From Candidatus Zixiibacteriota bacterium (GTDB lineage: Bacteria; Zixibacteria; MSB-5A5; WJJR01), in assembly GCA_040752595.1 (NCBI GenBank), contig JBFMGX010000026.1, positions 1 through 37,800 on the forward strand: a stretch of DNA of 37,800 nt, in the 5' to 3' direction. The position numbers were made by a program, and so were the translations under genes. Position 1 is the first letter of the stretch. Each line of letters opens with the position of its first letter. The notes beneath the pieces are model-generated. The model searched no databases, was not told the origin of the DNA, and worked only from the letters and a program-made list of their open reading frames with translations. Shown one piece after another: positions 1-8,587 of this stretch.

Positions 1-736
1 GGGCGCACTGATAGAAACGATCATCGAAGTCGCGCGGCAGAAGCGGCAGACGCTCCTTCTCCCATGTCTCATCGTATGTCCCGGCCCAATCGACGCGCGG
101 GACCCAGTGTCGGCCGATGGGGCCGAAGCCGATGGGATGGGTCTTGATCCTCACGGCGGAGATCGGTTGTTGCGGGTCTTCGATATTCGGCGCCGGTTGG
201 CCGATCAGGGCATCGGAGTTGGCGGCGTAGCCGACACCCACGGGATTGCGTCTGTCCCAACGGGGGTTCTTGACGTCGGGCGTGGGTTTGTCGCCGCCGC
301 CGAAGGCGCGTTCATAGGTGATCGGCATCTTGAGGAACGGCTGCGGATCGGTGAGTCGCAGACCGGCCACGGCGCGTTCCCAGGTGCGGTCACCGGTGGC
401 GCGCACAGTCTTGGTGATCCCGGCCACTTGCATGGTGGCGTCGAGGGCGAACGCGGGTTGACCCTTGGGGGCATAGGCATGCCCGTGGAGCAGGATGTCC
501 GTGGTGGGCTTGGTCTGCACGACGTCGATGTCGTAGAGCAGACTCGAGGTGTCCGGCTCACCGCGGTAGACCGGCTCAATGCAAACCGGCACCTGTTCAT
601 CGGCGACGACCGTGGAACCGTCGGGGTGTATCAGGAAAGTCCCCTTGACGACGACCACCCAGTTCATGGCCCCGTCGCGGTCGCACACGAGTGTGCGATC
701 GGCGGCGAACGGGGTCTTGTTGGTGACGGTCCACAT
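1..736 (-). CDS. DUF2169 family T6SS accessory protein, C-terminus cut by window edge
   Basis: An open frame runs from an ATG at 736 off the left edge without a stop, giving 245 residues. It begins MWTVTNKTPFAADRTLVCDR and continues with WVVVVKGTF, GEPDTSSLLYDID and MPITYERAFGGGDKP, the hallmark motifs of DUF2169. Members of this family sit beside vgrG, PAAR and effector genes; one lies in an Agrobacterium DNase-effector operon and is thought to act as an adaptor that loads cargo on the spike. Here it is the last visible gene of the vgrG module, 260 bases after the DUF6484 gene, with a palindromic repeat between. The role in effector loading is inferred from family and position. The missing C-terminus and any PAAR or effector gene lie outside the window. 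Confidence 0.85.
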   Translation of the reverse strand, partial: MWTVTNKTPFAADRTLVCDRDGAMNWVVVVKGTFLIHPDGSTVVADEQVPVCIEPVYRGEPDTSSLLYDIDVVQTKPTTDILLHGHAYAPKGQPAFALDATMQVAGITKTVRATGDRTWERAVAGLRLTDPQPFLKMPITYERAFGGGDKPTPDVKNPRWDRRNPVGVGYAANSDALIGQPAPNIEDPQQPISAVRIKTHPIGFGPIGRHWVPRVDWAGTYDETWEKERLPLLPRDFDDRFYQCA

Positions 737-803
737 GCCGGGATCACTCCCTTGACAGTTCACCTGTCGATAGGAACTCGAACAGATGGGACCGAAGCAA
801 GAG

Positions 804-920
804 CCCCTCACCCGATCCGCCTGCGGCGGATCGACCTCTCCCCCTCGACGCTGCTCGGCGCAAGCCGGAGGGAGAGGTTATCATTCCCCCTCTCCCTCCG
901 GGAGAGGGCTGGGGTGAGGG
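804..920. repeat. Composite palindromic intergenic repeat (three hairpins)
   Basis: Outer arms CCCTCACCC (805-813) and GGGTGAGGG (912-920) enclose two further hairpins. One is GATCCGCC-TGC-GGCGGATC (814-832), the other CCCTCTCCC-TCC-GGGAGAGGG (888-908). A further CCTCTCCC/GGGAGAGG pairing links 835-843 with about 869-877. This type of CCCTC-rich palindrome is dispersed in many GC-rich genomes. It fills most of the 260-base gap between the DUF6484 and DUF2169 genes. No U-run follows, so it is not a classical terminator, but it could fold in the mRNA. Confidence 0.8.
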
Positions 921-996
921 ATTCATCCACGCGAAGACCCGCATTGTCATCCCCAACGTCAACGGTGCGTGGCAGTCGCCTGCCCGTTGCACTTCC

Positions 997-1443
997 TTAG
1001 TTGATCCGTACGGAGGCACCCTTGATCGCATTGACCCCCGAGGAGCGCGATGAGACATAGGCGCCGCGCAGAATGATCTTGCCCGCCTTGGTCAGCGTGA
1101 TCGACGCTTCGCCGCAGCGCAAGGTCACTTCTTCCTCTCCCGTGAGGACAACCCGGCGCCCATCGACGCAGGCTTCGACGGCTGATTCCCCGGTCTGTAG
1201 GATGCCGAGAATGATCGGTCGTCGATCGTCATCTCCCTCGAACGCTACCACCACCGGCGCGCCGTTTTCTGCCGCTTCCCGCAATCCGACCGTTGTGACC
1301 GCGGTCGTGATCCGGGCCGCGGCCGGCGGCTGATCGGGCCGATGGACCCATGCCACTCCGCCCGAGTCGACACGTTGGATCGTTGTGACCACAACCCCGT
1401 GACCGGCCCGGATCGATTGTTCCCAAGTGGTCGTCGGCGTCAT
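997..1443 (-). CDS. DUF6484 family T6SS-associated protein
   Basis: 148 residues. The start is the ATG at 1443 (MTPTTTWEQ), preceded by GGGAGGA at a good distance; an in-frame TTG at 1464 overlaps the vgrG stop and is less likely. The middle reads PVVVAFEGDDDRRPIILGIL, like the gp5/OB-type domain of VgrG-associated proteins. The C-terminus (EEVTLRCGEASITLTKAGKI followed by SRSSGVNAIKGASVRIN) is the typical DUF6484 ending and resembles a short beta-helix needle. The family is found next to vgrG and DUF2169 genes and is presumed to help assemble or tip the spike. It lies 17 bases after vgrG, so co-translation is likely. The biochemical role is unknown. Confidence 0.85.
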   Translation of the reverse strand: MTPTTTWEQSIRAGHGVVVTTIQRVDSGGVAWVHRPDQPPAAARITTAVTTVGLREAAENGAPVVVAFEGDDDRRPIILGILQTGESAVEACVDGRRVVLTGEEEVTLRCGEASITLTKAGKIILRGAYVSSRSSGVNAIKGASVRIN

Positions 1444-1460
1444 TGTTCCTCCCGCGATCT

Positions 1461-3629
1461 TCAATTCTCGAGGATCTTCTGGCCCTTCAAGGTCATGTTC
1501 CCGGATGCCTTGGCGGTGATCTTTCCCGATCCCTTGATGGTGATGTCCTTGCCGTTGATGTTGATGGTACCGTCCGGCTTGAGCATGATCTTGGCTCCGC
1601 CTGATTGCAGCGTGATTGGCCCGTCCGCCGTGATCTTCACCTTGCCGCCGACTTTCTCGACCATACTCCCGCCGATGGTGATCTTCTCATTGCCGCCGAC
1701 AAGAACTACGTGGTTTGCGCCGATCTGAATCTTATCGCTGGCGCCAATCTGAGTCTTGCGGGATGCGCCGACCGTGATCTTCTCGGCGCCCCCGACCTGC
1801 TCGCTGCGGCTGCCGCCGATCTGGATGCTCTCATTGCCGCCGACCTTTTCGCCGCGGCTGCCGCCGATCGTGATACTCTCATTGCCGGTCACGTTCTCGG
1901 TCCTGTTGCCGCTGATTGTAATGTTCTCATTGCCGCCGACGTTTTCCGTCCGGTTGGCGCCAATCGTGATGCTCTCGTTGCTGCCCACGGTCTCAGTGCG
2001 GTCGACGCCGATCTTGGTCTTCTCGTTGTTGCCGACTTCCTTGCTACGGTCATGACCGATCTTCAGCGTTTCGTCGTGGCCGGTGCTTTGGTTCTTGTCG
2101 TTCTCGGTGACGATGGTCAGGTCCTTCTGGCCGTGCTGGTAGATTTCCTCAGAACCCTTCTTGTCCTCGAAGCGGTACTCGTTGAAACCGCCGCCCCCCT
2201 TCGAGCTGTTGGACTTGATCGTGCTCTTGGTCTTCTCCGCGTCGAGTCCATACGGCGGCATGTTGTCGCCGTTGTAGACGCGGCCGGTGATGATGGGGCG
2301 GTCGGGATCGCCCTCGAGGAAATCGACGATGACCTCGTGGCCGATGCGGGGGATGAACATCGCGCCCCAGCTTGATCCCGCCCACAATTGTGCGACGCGG
2401 ATCCAGCAGGACGCGGTGTCGTCGGATTTGCCCTCGCGGTCCCAGAAGAAGTGCACTTTGACGCGGCCGTACTTGTCGGTGTAGATTTCTTCGCCGGCGG
2501 GGCCGGTGACAACTGCGGTCTGCGAGCCCTCCACGACCGGCTTCGGCGTCTTGCGCAGGGGACGGAATGGCGTCCCCGACGGAATGCAGCGGAAGCGGTT
2601 GTCATAGGCGAATCGCCCGGCCGCCTCGTCCTGTCCGAGCGGCTGCGAGCCCTCGTGCTGAACCCAGATCAGGAGATACTCCTGGTTGAGCACACCCCGG
2701 GGGCACTCGGACATCGTAAACAAGCACCCCGGAATCAGGCGGCGACAGATGCTCTGCCCCACGCCCATCAAACGGCGTGTCTGCGTCGCTTCCTTGCGGA
2801 CGCGGGCCAGTTGTCCTCCCGGCCCCCGCTCCTGGTACAGGCCGGGGTAGTCGTAGATTTCCAGCTCCGGATTCCGCGCGGCGGACTCATCGCGCATCAG
2901 ATCGAGCGTCGGGCGCTCGAAGTTGAAATCACGCAGCGTGACCTTTCCCGGACGGAGATGTTGGGAATAGCGGAAGTCGTGGATAAACTCCTCGGCCTCG
3001 ACCAGACCGGTGGGGTCACGAAACACCACCGTCTTGTTGCCGGCTATCGGCACATGCACCTGGCTCGAATCGGCCATCACCAGCACGTCCTTGCCGTCCT
3101 TGTGTTCAAAGAAGTAAAAAATCCCCTCCTCCTCCAGGAGGCGCGCGATGAAATTCCAGTCGGTCTCCCGATACTGGACACAGTAGTCGCGCTTGACATA
3201 GTCGGAGCGCTGCAGGGCGAAGCGAAAATGGTCGCTTTTGACTTTGGCGTCGGTGAGGACCTTGCGGACAATGTCCTGCACGTTGAGGTGCTGAAAGATC
3301 CGGCTTTGGGCCCGTTGCGTGAGTGTCCAGACCGTGGGCACCAGCTCGGCGAAGTAGGGCGTGAAGATCCCGCTGGCCGCCCCCTGCTCGAACCGGTTGA
3401 CGATGCCATAGATCGAACGGGTCTCGTCGCCGTGGTGGATGTCCAGTTGCGCGGGGAGACCGACGATCGCATCCAGGTCAACGTCGGGATCGCGGGCCGC
3501 CAGTTGGATGCCGAAGTGGAACAGCTCACTGATCCCCTCGCTGCCGTTGAAGCGCACGACGCGCAATTCGTCACTGTATCCTTGCGATTGGAAGGTGAAG
3601 ATCGCCAAATCGGCCTGTGTCGGTGTCAT
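1461..3629 (-). CDS. vgrG: VgrG spike protein (TssI)
   Basis: 722 residues, normal length for VgrG with a DUF2345-like tail. The N-terminal gp27-like part begins at about residue 10 (FTFQSQGYSDELRVVRFNG) and contains YCVQYRETDWNFIARLLEEE. The gp5-like OB domain follows, with TDKYGRVKVHFFWDREG, WIRVAQLWAG and PRIGHEVIVDFLEGDPDRP. Residues about 530-660 form 16-residue beta-helix repeats (SITIGANRTENVGGNE type), followed by a needle tail rich in ITIKGSG and KITAK. VgrG trimers form the puncturing tip on the Hcp tube and carry effectors. The gene starts 11 bases after the Cys/His protein gene, with GAGG upstream of the ATG. There is no extra C-terminal enzyme domain, so cargo is probably carried separately. 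Confidence 0.97.
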   Translation of the reverse strand: MTPTQADLAIFTFQSQGYSDELRVVRFNGSEGISELFHFGIQLAARDPDVDLDAIVGLPAQLDIHHGDETRSIYGIVNRFEQGAASGIFTPYFAELVPTVWTLTQRAQSRIFQHLNVQDIVRKVLTDAKVKSDHFRFALQRSDYVKRDYCVQYRETDWNFIARLLEEEGIFYFFEHKDGKDVLVMADSSQVHVPIAGNKTVVFRDPTGLVEAEEFIHDFRYSQHLRPGKVTLRDFNFERPTLDLMRDESAARNPELEIYDYPGLYQERGPGGQLARVRKEATQTRRLMGVGQSICRRLIPGCLFTMSECPRGVLNQEYLLIWVQHEGSQPLGQDEAAGRFAYDNRFRCIPSGTPFRPLRKTPKPVVEGSQTAVVTGPAGEEIYTDKYGRVKVHFFWDREGKSDDTASCWIRVAQLWAGSSWGAMFIPRIGHEVIVDFLEGDPDRPIITGRVYNGDNMPPYGLDAEKTKSTIKSNSSKGGGGFNEYRFEDKKGSEEIYQHGQKDLTIVTENDKNQSTGHDETLKIGHDRSKEVGNNEKTKIGVDRTETVGSNESITIGANRTENVGGNENITISGNRTENVTGNESITIGGSRGEKVGGNESIQIGGSRSEQVGGAEKITVGASRKTQIGASDKIQIGANHVVLVGGNEKITIGGSMVEKVGGKVKITADGPITLQSGGAKIMLKPDGTININGKDITIKGSGKITAKASGNMTLKGQKILEN
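1650..2045 (-). repeat. In-frame coding repeat of VgrG beta-helix (about eight 48-base units)
   Basis: On the plus strand the words CTCATTGCCGCCGAC and close variants recur every 48 bases or so. They encode roughly eight 16-residue units with the pattern xIxIGxxRxExVGGNE. Units nearest the tail (KTQIGASDKIQIGANH) are the most diverged. This is protein-level repetition of the needle, not a CRISPR array. Confidence 0.8.
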
Positions 3630-3640
3630 CGGTGGCCTCG

Positions 3641-4297
3641 CTATTCCCCGCGCAATTCCGGTACATGGGAGCGGCGCTCGGTCAATGGCGCCACCTCAAT
3701 GGCCGCGCCGGATTCGATCTCTTCCTGCATCTCTTCGATGGCGTCCTGCGGCTCGTCATGAACACCGGTGCTGCGCGCATTCACTGATCCCTGCGGGAAG
3801 ACGGCATTGGCTTCGGATAACCAACTGGTGCTGGTGCGTTCACTGCCGATGTACACGCGACGCGGCGTCGCTCCCGGATACTCGAGGACCGCCACCATAT
3901 GGAAATCCTCCGGGTCGGTCGTCGTCGCCAGATAGATCACGGCATACCCGAGCAGCGTCCACCCGGCGGACGGGAGGAGCTCGGCGGCGATGTAGGCGAA
4001 TCCCTCGCAGTCGATGATGCGCCGGTGTTGATGGCTCGGCCGGGCGACCAGCTCGCTCCACCGGTCACAGGCGCCTCCGGGCCAGGAGACATCGGCACCC
4101 GCTCCGGCGGAGGTGTGCGCGATGTGCACATAGAACGACGCCGCGTACTCACGGTATGCGGCCAGCGCTGCGTCGGGATCGCCACGCAGTGTGGCGAAGT
4201 ATGCCTGCAAGTCATCCTCTCCCGGTTGACCCCGGCGGAGTGCCGGACTGCGTGCGAGCGCCGTTTGCATGTCGCTAATGAACGATTCGCGGCTCAT
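3641..4297 (-). CDS. Unrecognised protein in vgrG module, possible papain/transglutaminase-fold effector
   Basis: 218 residues from the ATG at 4297 (MSRESFISDM), which overlaps the upstream stop as ATGA, so translation is coupled to the M15 gene. I do not recognise the family. No signal peptide or membrane segment is seen. Residues 95-113 read IDCEGFAYIAAELLPSAGW, and residues 131-139 DFHMVAVLE. A Cys at the start of a helix followed by a His on a strand is the arrangement of transglutaminase-like and NlpC/papain-like cysteine enzymes; the pair would be C97 and H133. A third catalytic residue is not obvious. The C-terminal 40 residues are acidic and look disordered (EEMQEEIESG). Placement between a predicted wall peptidase and vgrG suggests an effector or an effector partner. 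The gene is convincing; the function is a guess. Confidence 0.6.
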   Translation of the reverse strand: MSRESFISDMQTALARSPALRRGQPGEDDLQAYFATLRGDPDAALAAYREYAASFYVHIAHTSAGAGADVSWPGGACDRWSELVARPSHQHRRIIDCEGFAYIAAELLPSAGWTLLGYAVIYLATTTDPEDFHMVAVLEYPGATPRRVYIGSERTSTSWLSEANAVFPQGSVNARSTGVHDEPQDAIEEMQEEIESGAAIEVAPLTERRSHVPELRGE

Positions 4298-4836
4298 GAC
4301 ACGACTCCCGTGGACCCCGATCCCGCCGGCTGAACATACCACGGGCAACCGGAGATCGACGCCCGATCTCCCTCGGAGAGGTGGATATGGTCGAGGTGGT
4401 CTTTCACCCCCGGCCAGGGGCGCCCCAGCTTGAGTTTGATTCCGCGTGTGTCCGGCCCGGGGCCGAAGATCTCGCGCGCGACGAATGTCGGTCCGCAGAT
4501 CTGGAAGGCGGCGATCAGAGCATCGACGATCCCCCGCACCTCGCCGTCGCCCGGATAGAAGAGGGCCAGACGCTTGTGATTGACACGTGAGATGTCGACC
4601 GCATGTCCGGAGACATGTCGGCTGGGCGGCACATGATGATCAGCAGCAGAGCTGATGAAGACCGCGTCCAGCGCAAACGGCAACGCCACCCCCGGATGAA
4701 TCGCGGCCATCAGGAGATCCACCAGTGCGGGCTGCACCTGCCGGTTGACCCCCGGTGCGAACTCAACGGCAACGTCGTTGATGTGATCAGGGATTGCCAT
4801 TGCCTTCCCAGTGCCGTCGGAGCTGTCCGCGGTCAT
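4294..4836 (-). CDS. Predicted M15-type zinc peptidase, candidate T6SS cell-wall effector
   Basis: 180 residues from the ATG at 4836; a second ATG at 4800 (MAIPDHINDV) would give 168. Residues 72-82 are SRHVSGHAVDI, matching the SxHxxGxAxD zinc-site motif of M15 (D-Ala-D-Ala carboxypeptidase/endopeptidase) enzymes. Residues 147-153 are HLDHIHL, the second metal motif. H74, D81 and H152 would bind zinc, with D149 or H150 nearby. There is no signal peptide, although the substrate would be periplasmic peptidoglycan, as expected for a protein delivered by a T6SS. It lies between clpV and vgrG and overlaps the next gene by four bases. It could instead be a housekeeping enzyme that opens the wall for the apparatus, but such enzymes normally carry an export signal. 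No obvious immunity protein is seen beside it. Confidence 0.75.
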   Translation of the reverse strand: MTADSSDGTGKAMAIPDHINDVAVEFAPGVNRQVQPALVDLLMAAIHPGVALPFALDAVFISSAADHHVPPSRHVSGHAVDISRVNHKRLALFYPGDGEVRGIVDALIAAFQICGPTFVAREIFGPGPDTRGIKLKLGRPWPGVKDHLDHIHLSEGDRASISGCPWYVQPAGSGSTGVVS

Positions 4837-4848
4837 CTCTCGTGTTTA

Positions 4849-4876
4849 GTAGGGGCGTATTGCCATACGCCCCTAC
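4849..4876. repeat. Dispersed palindrome GTAGGGGCGTAT/ATACGCCCCTAC
   Basis: Perfect 12-base arms with a four-base TGCC loop. This sequence type is scattered between genes in many unrelated bacterial genomes. It occupies the 46-base gap between clpV and the M15 gene. The hairpin is strong but has no adjacent T-run. Confidence 0.85.
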
Positions 4877-4882
4877 GGGGGT

Positions 4883-7522
4883 TCAAGAACCATTGCCAAA
4901 CGTCAGCGTGAAATCACCGCCGTCGCCGATCCCGATCTGCAGGCGTTCCGGGAGCGGTCCGGCGGTCATTCGCTGGAGAATCTCGGTGGAAATGCGCGGC
5001 AGCAGCGTCCCCTGGATGATGTGGTCGATATTGCGCGCGCCGGTCTCCACCTCGGTGCAGCGGGCCGTGATCGTGTCGATGACCGCATCATCATAGGCCA
5101 AGGTCATCTTGTGGCTTTCGCGCATGCGATCAACGAGTCGTCCCAGCTTGAGCACGGCGATCCGCTTGATGGCCTCCGGCTTGAGCGGGAAGAAAGGAAC
5201 GATGGTCATGCGTCCGACCAGCGCCGGTTTGAAATGCCGGTTGAGCACCGGGCGGATCGCCGTCGTTACTTCATCGTGCGACGGCGGCGGCTCGCGAAAA
5301 CCCATCTCGGTGATCAGGTCGGTCGCCAGATTGGACGTCAGGAAGACGACCGTATTCTTGAAATCGATCACCCGTCCCTCGCCGTCGGCGAGCATCCCCT
5401 TGTCGAAGACCTGATAGAAGAGATTCATCACCTCGGGGTCGGCCTTTTCGACCTCGTCGAGCAGGACGACGGAGTAGGGGCGCTGCCGCACCGCTTCGGT
5501 CAGAACGCCGCCTTCGCCGAAGCCGACATATCCAGGCGGCGAGCCAATGAGGCGCGAGACCGTGTGCTTCTCCTGAAACTCCGACATGTTGATGGTCGTC
5601 ATGAAGCGCTCGCCGCCGAACAGCAAGTCGGCGACGCCGAGCGCCGTCTCGGTCTTGCCAACCCCGGAGGGGCCGACAAAGAGGAAGACGCCGATCGGCT
5701 TGCTGGGGTCCTGCAACCCCGCCTTGGCGGCACGGATCCCGGTGGCGACCGCCTGCACCGCGAAATCCTGTCCCTTGATCCGCTCTTTCAAGCGTTCATC
5801 GAAGGTGAGAATCGTCTGGGCTTCATCCTTGACCATCTTGCCGACCGGAATGCCGGTCCAGTCGGCGACGACTTTGCCGACCACGTCTGCCGTGACTTCC
5901 AACGGGATCATCGGCGAGGCGCCCTGGACTTTCTCCAGCTCCGCCATCGCCTTCTGGAGTTCATCGCCGGCCGGTGCCTTGGTCGCTTTCCCCTCCCCGT
6001 CGTTCCCGAGGGCGCGGTTGCGGAATTCGAGGTAGCGGTCGACCGCTTCTTTTTCAGTCAGCCAGCGATCGGTCAACTGCTTGAGCTCGCCCTGCAGCGC
6101 CTCGATCCTGCCATTCAGATCGGCGATGCGATCGTCATCGGGGAGACCGCGGGTGGACAGGTCGCGGCGGTGGGCGTCGCGTTCGCGCGTCAAGGTCTGA
6201 ATCTGGCGGTCGGTGTCCTCCAGTGTGTCCGGGCGGGCCGTCAGGCCGATTTTGACGCGCGCGGCGGCGGTGTCGATGAGATCGACCGCCTTGCGCGGGA
6301 GCAAACGTCCGGAGATGTAGCGACCGGACAACTCGGCACCGGCCACCAGGGCGCTGTCAGGGATATGGACATTGTGCGCCGCTTCGTACTTCTCGCGCAG
6401 GCCCCGGAGCATGACAATGGTCTCGGTGACTGACGGTTCATCGAGCTTCACCAACTGGAAACGGCTGGCCAGCGCCGGGTCTTTTTCGAAGTACTTCTTG
6501 TATTCCGACCAAGTGGTGGCGGCAATGGTCCGCAATTCTCCGCGCGCCAGCGCCGGTTTGAGAAGATTGGCGGCATCCGAGCCACCCGCCTGTCCGCCGG
6601 CGCCGATCAGTGTATGGGCTTCATCGATGAAGAGGATGACCGGCTTGGGTGACGCCTTCACTTCGGTGATTACCTGTTTTAGCCGATTCTCAAATTCCCC
6701 TTTGACCCCGGCGCCTGCCTGCAACAGGCCCAGGTCGAGCACCAAGAGTGAGACTTCGGCCAAGAACGAGGGGACGCCGCCTTCGACGATGCGCAACGCC
6801 AGCCCCTCGACAACCGCGGTCTTGCCGACCCCCGATTCGCCGACGACGATTGGGTTGTTGCGGCGGCGCGCGGCAAGGATGTCGACCATCTGGCGGATTT
6901 CGCGGTCGCGCCCGAAGACCGGATCGATCTCTCCGGCTTTTGCCCTGGCCGTGAAGTCGATGCAGAATCGTCCCAACGCCCCTTCACCAGTGGGCGCTGC
7001 TCCCTCGCCGGCGGCGACGCCCGGGGCCGCGCCCCGCGCCCGCGTGGCCTCCGCGGAGGCCGCGACGATGTCGGCGAACTCCTTCCGCAGCACGGCCGTG
7101 TCGATCGGCGCCAGTTCCAGTATGTCGCCGCCCTGGAGGTAGCGCGAAGCATTCTCGATCAATGACAGCAGGAGCGTCCCGGAGCGGAGCGCCGGCTCAT
7201 TTAGGGCCAGCGAGCCGACGGTCCATGCCTCCTGCATCCATTCGAACAGCCGGGGGGAGAAGACCGGCTTGCCGGTGTTTCCCGCGCGCAGGCCTTCGAC
7301 ATTGTGCTGCAGGGCCCCGATGACCCGGGCCGGCTCGATTTCAAAATGGCGGAGGATATTCTGGACATCGGCCTGTGGGTTGTCGACCAGTTTCAACAGG
7401 ACGTGATCCGCGGTGACTTCATAGTGTGAACGGGCGACGCAGAGGCCGGTCGCATTCTCCATGGCCTCGCGGCAGTACGGGTTCAGGCGGTCGATGAGCG
7501 ATTTTGGTTCGATCTTGGCCAT
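4883..7522 (-). CDS. clpV: ClpV sheath-recycling AAA+ ATPase (TssH)
   Basis: 879 residues, usual length for ClpV. The N-terminal double-Clp repeat domain includes YCREAMENATGLCVARSHYEVT, where TssC peptides dock in characterised ClpV. The first AAA+ module has Walker A GESGVGKT and Walker B LFIDEAHTLIGAGG. The middle coiled-coil has ERDAHRRDLSTRGLPDDDRI and WTGIPVGKM. The second module has Walker A GPSGVGKTE and Walker B VVLLDEVEKADPEV. ClpV disassembles contracted TssB/TssC sheaths in the cytoplasm. AAGGA precedes the ATG. It follows tssG by 57 bases and closes the structural part of the operon. Confidence 0.97.
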   Translation of the reverse strand: MAKIEPKSLIDRLNPYCREAMENATGLCVARSHYEVTADHVLLKLVDNPQADVQNILRHFEIEPARVIGALQHNVEGLRAGNTGKPVFSPRLFEWMQEAWTVGSLALNEPALRSGTLLLSLIENASRYLQGGDILELAPIDTAVLRKEFADIVAASAEATRARGAAPGVAAGEGAAPTGEGALGRFCIDFTARAKAGEIDPVFGRDREIRQMVDILAARRRNNPIVVGESGVGKTAVVEGLALRIVEGGVPSFLAEVSLLVLDLGLLQAGAGVKGEFENRLKQVITEVKASPKPVILFIDEAHTLIGAGGQAGGSDAANLLKPALARGELRTIAATTWSEYKKYFEKDPALASRFQLVKLDEPSVTETIVMLRGLREKYEAAHNVHIPDSALVAGAELSGRYISGRLLPRKAVDLIDTAAARVKIGLTARPDTLEDTDRQIQTLTRERDAHRRDLSTRGLPDDDRIADLNGRIEALQGELKQLTDRWLTEKEAVDRYLEFRNRALGNDGEGKATKAPAGDELQKAMAELEKVQGASPMIPLEVTADVVGKVVADWTGIPVGKMVKDEAQTILTFDERLKERIKGQDFAVQAVATGIRAAKAGLQDPSKPIGVFLFVGPSGVGKTETALGVADLLFGGERFMTTINMSEFQEKHTVSRLIGSPPGYVGFGEGGVLTEAVRQRPYSVVLLDEVEKADPEVMNLFYQVFDKGMLADGEGRVIDFKNTVVFLTSNLATDLITEMGFREPPPSHDEVTTAIRPVLNRHFKPALVGRMTIVPFFPLKPEAIKRIAVLKLGRLVDRMRESHKMTLAYDDAVIDTITARCTEVETGARNIDHIIQGTLLPRISTEILQRMTAGPLPERLQIGIGDGGDFTLTFGNGS

Positions 7523-7579
7523 GCTTTGTCCTTTCGGTGTACTCAGCAGATGCGGCGGCGGGCTCTATTCACGGACATC

Positions 7580-8587
7580 TCAGGCAAAGACAACGGACAG
7601 GTCCGTACCCGGCCGGGAGAACAACCCGGTCGTCCAACCCAGATGCGACGACACCGACAACGTCAGTCCCAACCGTGAGGTATCCTCGCCGCGTAGGACG
7701 ACCTCGGTATCGGAATCGAGCCAATCTCCACTCGCCAGGCGCGTCAGTTTGCGGGCCACATCGAGATTCTCCCCGCCGGGAAGGAAGGTACGATACGTGT
7801 CGAAATCGACCGGCCCGATCGTCACGCGGAACTTGCCGGCATGGTCGGCCACTCGCAATCCAATGACGGCATCGTTGCTTAAGCGGCATCCCCGACGGCC
7901 CAATTGCGATAGCTGATCATCCCGAAGGTAGACCCACCGCGATACACATTCGCGCGCACGGACGGGAAGGCCGCCGAACCAGACGGACAGGACGGTCGCC
8001 AACGCCCTGGCGGTGCGGCGCATCCGACACCAGAGTCCGGCGAAACGCAACAGACGGGGCGCCGGGAGCTCCGTGGATTCCAGCACTCCCTCCGGGGTCA
8101 GGCCCGATAGGGCAAAGAGGCGCCAAGAATATTCATCATTGCCGTTGAGGGTGAAGAGTAAATGCCCCCGATACTTGAGAATGCCACGGTATAACAGCGA
8201 CAGTAGCCGGTGATTGAAGATGTCGAGAAAGGCCCGGGTGGTGTGGTCTTCCTCATCGCCGGTGCGCCGGAGAATCTCCTCGGAATAGTAGCTGGGGAGG
8301 GGTGAATGTGCCCCATAGAGTCCCATGAAGGTCGTGTGGAGACGGCACGGCGGCGACGAGTCGGGACGCACTTCCAGAGACTCAATGTCGCCGGGGGGAA
8401 AGGCAAGCGAGGCGCTGGGGCGCAGACGGACCGGCTCGCGATCCGGCGGCCCCTGATGGCCCAGGGGTGCCGCGTCGGGATGCGTACGGTGCAGCAACCA
8501 CACCGCCTGCAAGAAGGCGAAATGGGGGGCGCGCGCGGCGATCGCCGCGGTCACACCAACGGGGCCTGTCCCAGAGTCGGCGGCCAT
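7580..8587 (-). CDS. tssG: T6SS baseplate protein TssG
   Basis: 335 residues from the ATG at 8587. An alternative GTG at 8554 would overlap the tssF stop as GTGA and remove 11 residues. Family motifs include FAFLQAVWLLHRTHPDAAP, RLRPSASLAFPPGDIESLE and a Phe/Gly-rich middle (MGLYGAHSPLPSYYSEEILR). TssG forms the TssF2-TssG baseplate wedge with TssE and TssK. It overlaps tssF, so the two subunits are likely translated together. Confidence 0.93.
   Translation of the reverse strand: MAADSGTGPVGVTAAIAARAPHFAFLQAVWLLHRTHPDAAPLGHQGPPDREPVRLRPSASLAFPPGDIESLEVRPDSSPPCRLHTTFMGLYGAHSPLPSYYSEEILRRTGDEEDHTTRAFLDIFNHRLLSLLYRGILKYRGHLLFTLNGNDEYSWRLFALSGLTPEGVLESTELPAPRLLRFAGLWCRMRRTARALATVLSVWFGGLPVRARECVSRWVYLRDDQLSQLGRRGCRLSNDAVIGLRVADHAGKFRVTIGPVDFDTYRTFLPGGENLDVARKLTRLASGDWLDSDTEVVLRGEDTSRLGLTLSVSSHLGWTTGLFSRPGTDLSVVFA

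Noticed and set aside
888-908. Rho-independent terminator after the DUF6484 gene
   Set aside because: Strong hairpin but no T-run on either side, and it belongs to a larger dispersed repeat; 4849-4876 and 20973-20997 fail likewise.
1650-2045. Regular 48-base spaced repeats resembling a CRISPR array
   Set aside because: They are in frame within vgrG and encode beta-helix units; there are no unique spacers.
5021-6433. Long plus-strand open frame opposite clpV (470 codons), and similar ones at 2388-3761 and 19776-21026
   Set aside because: They mirror well-supported T6SS genes in GC-rich DNA, show no family motifs and have low-complexity His/Arg/Gly/Asp-rich translations.
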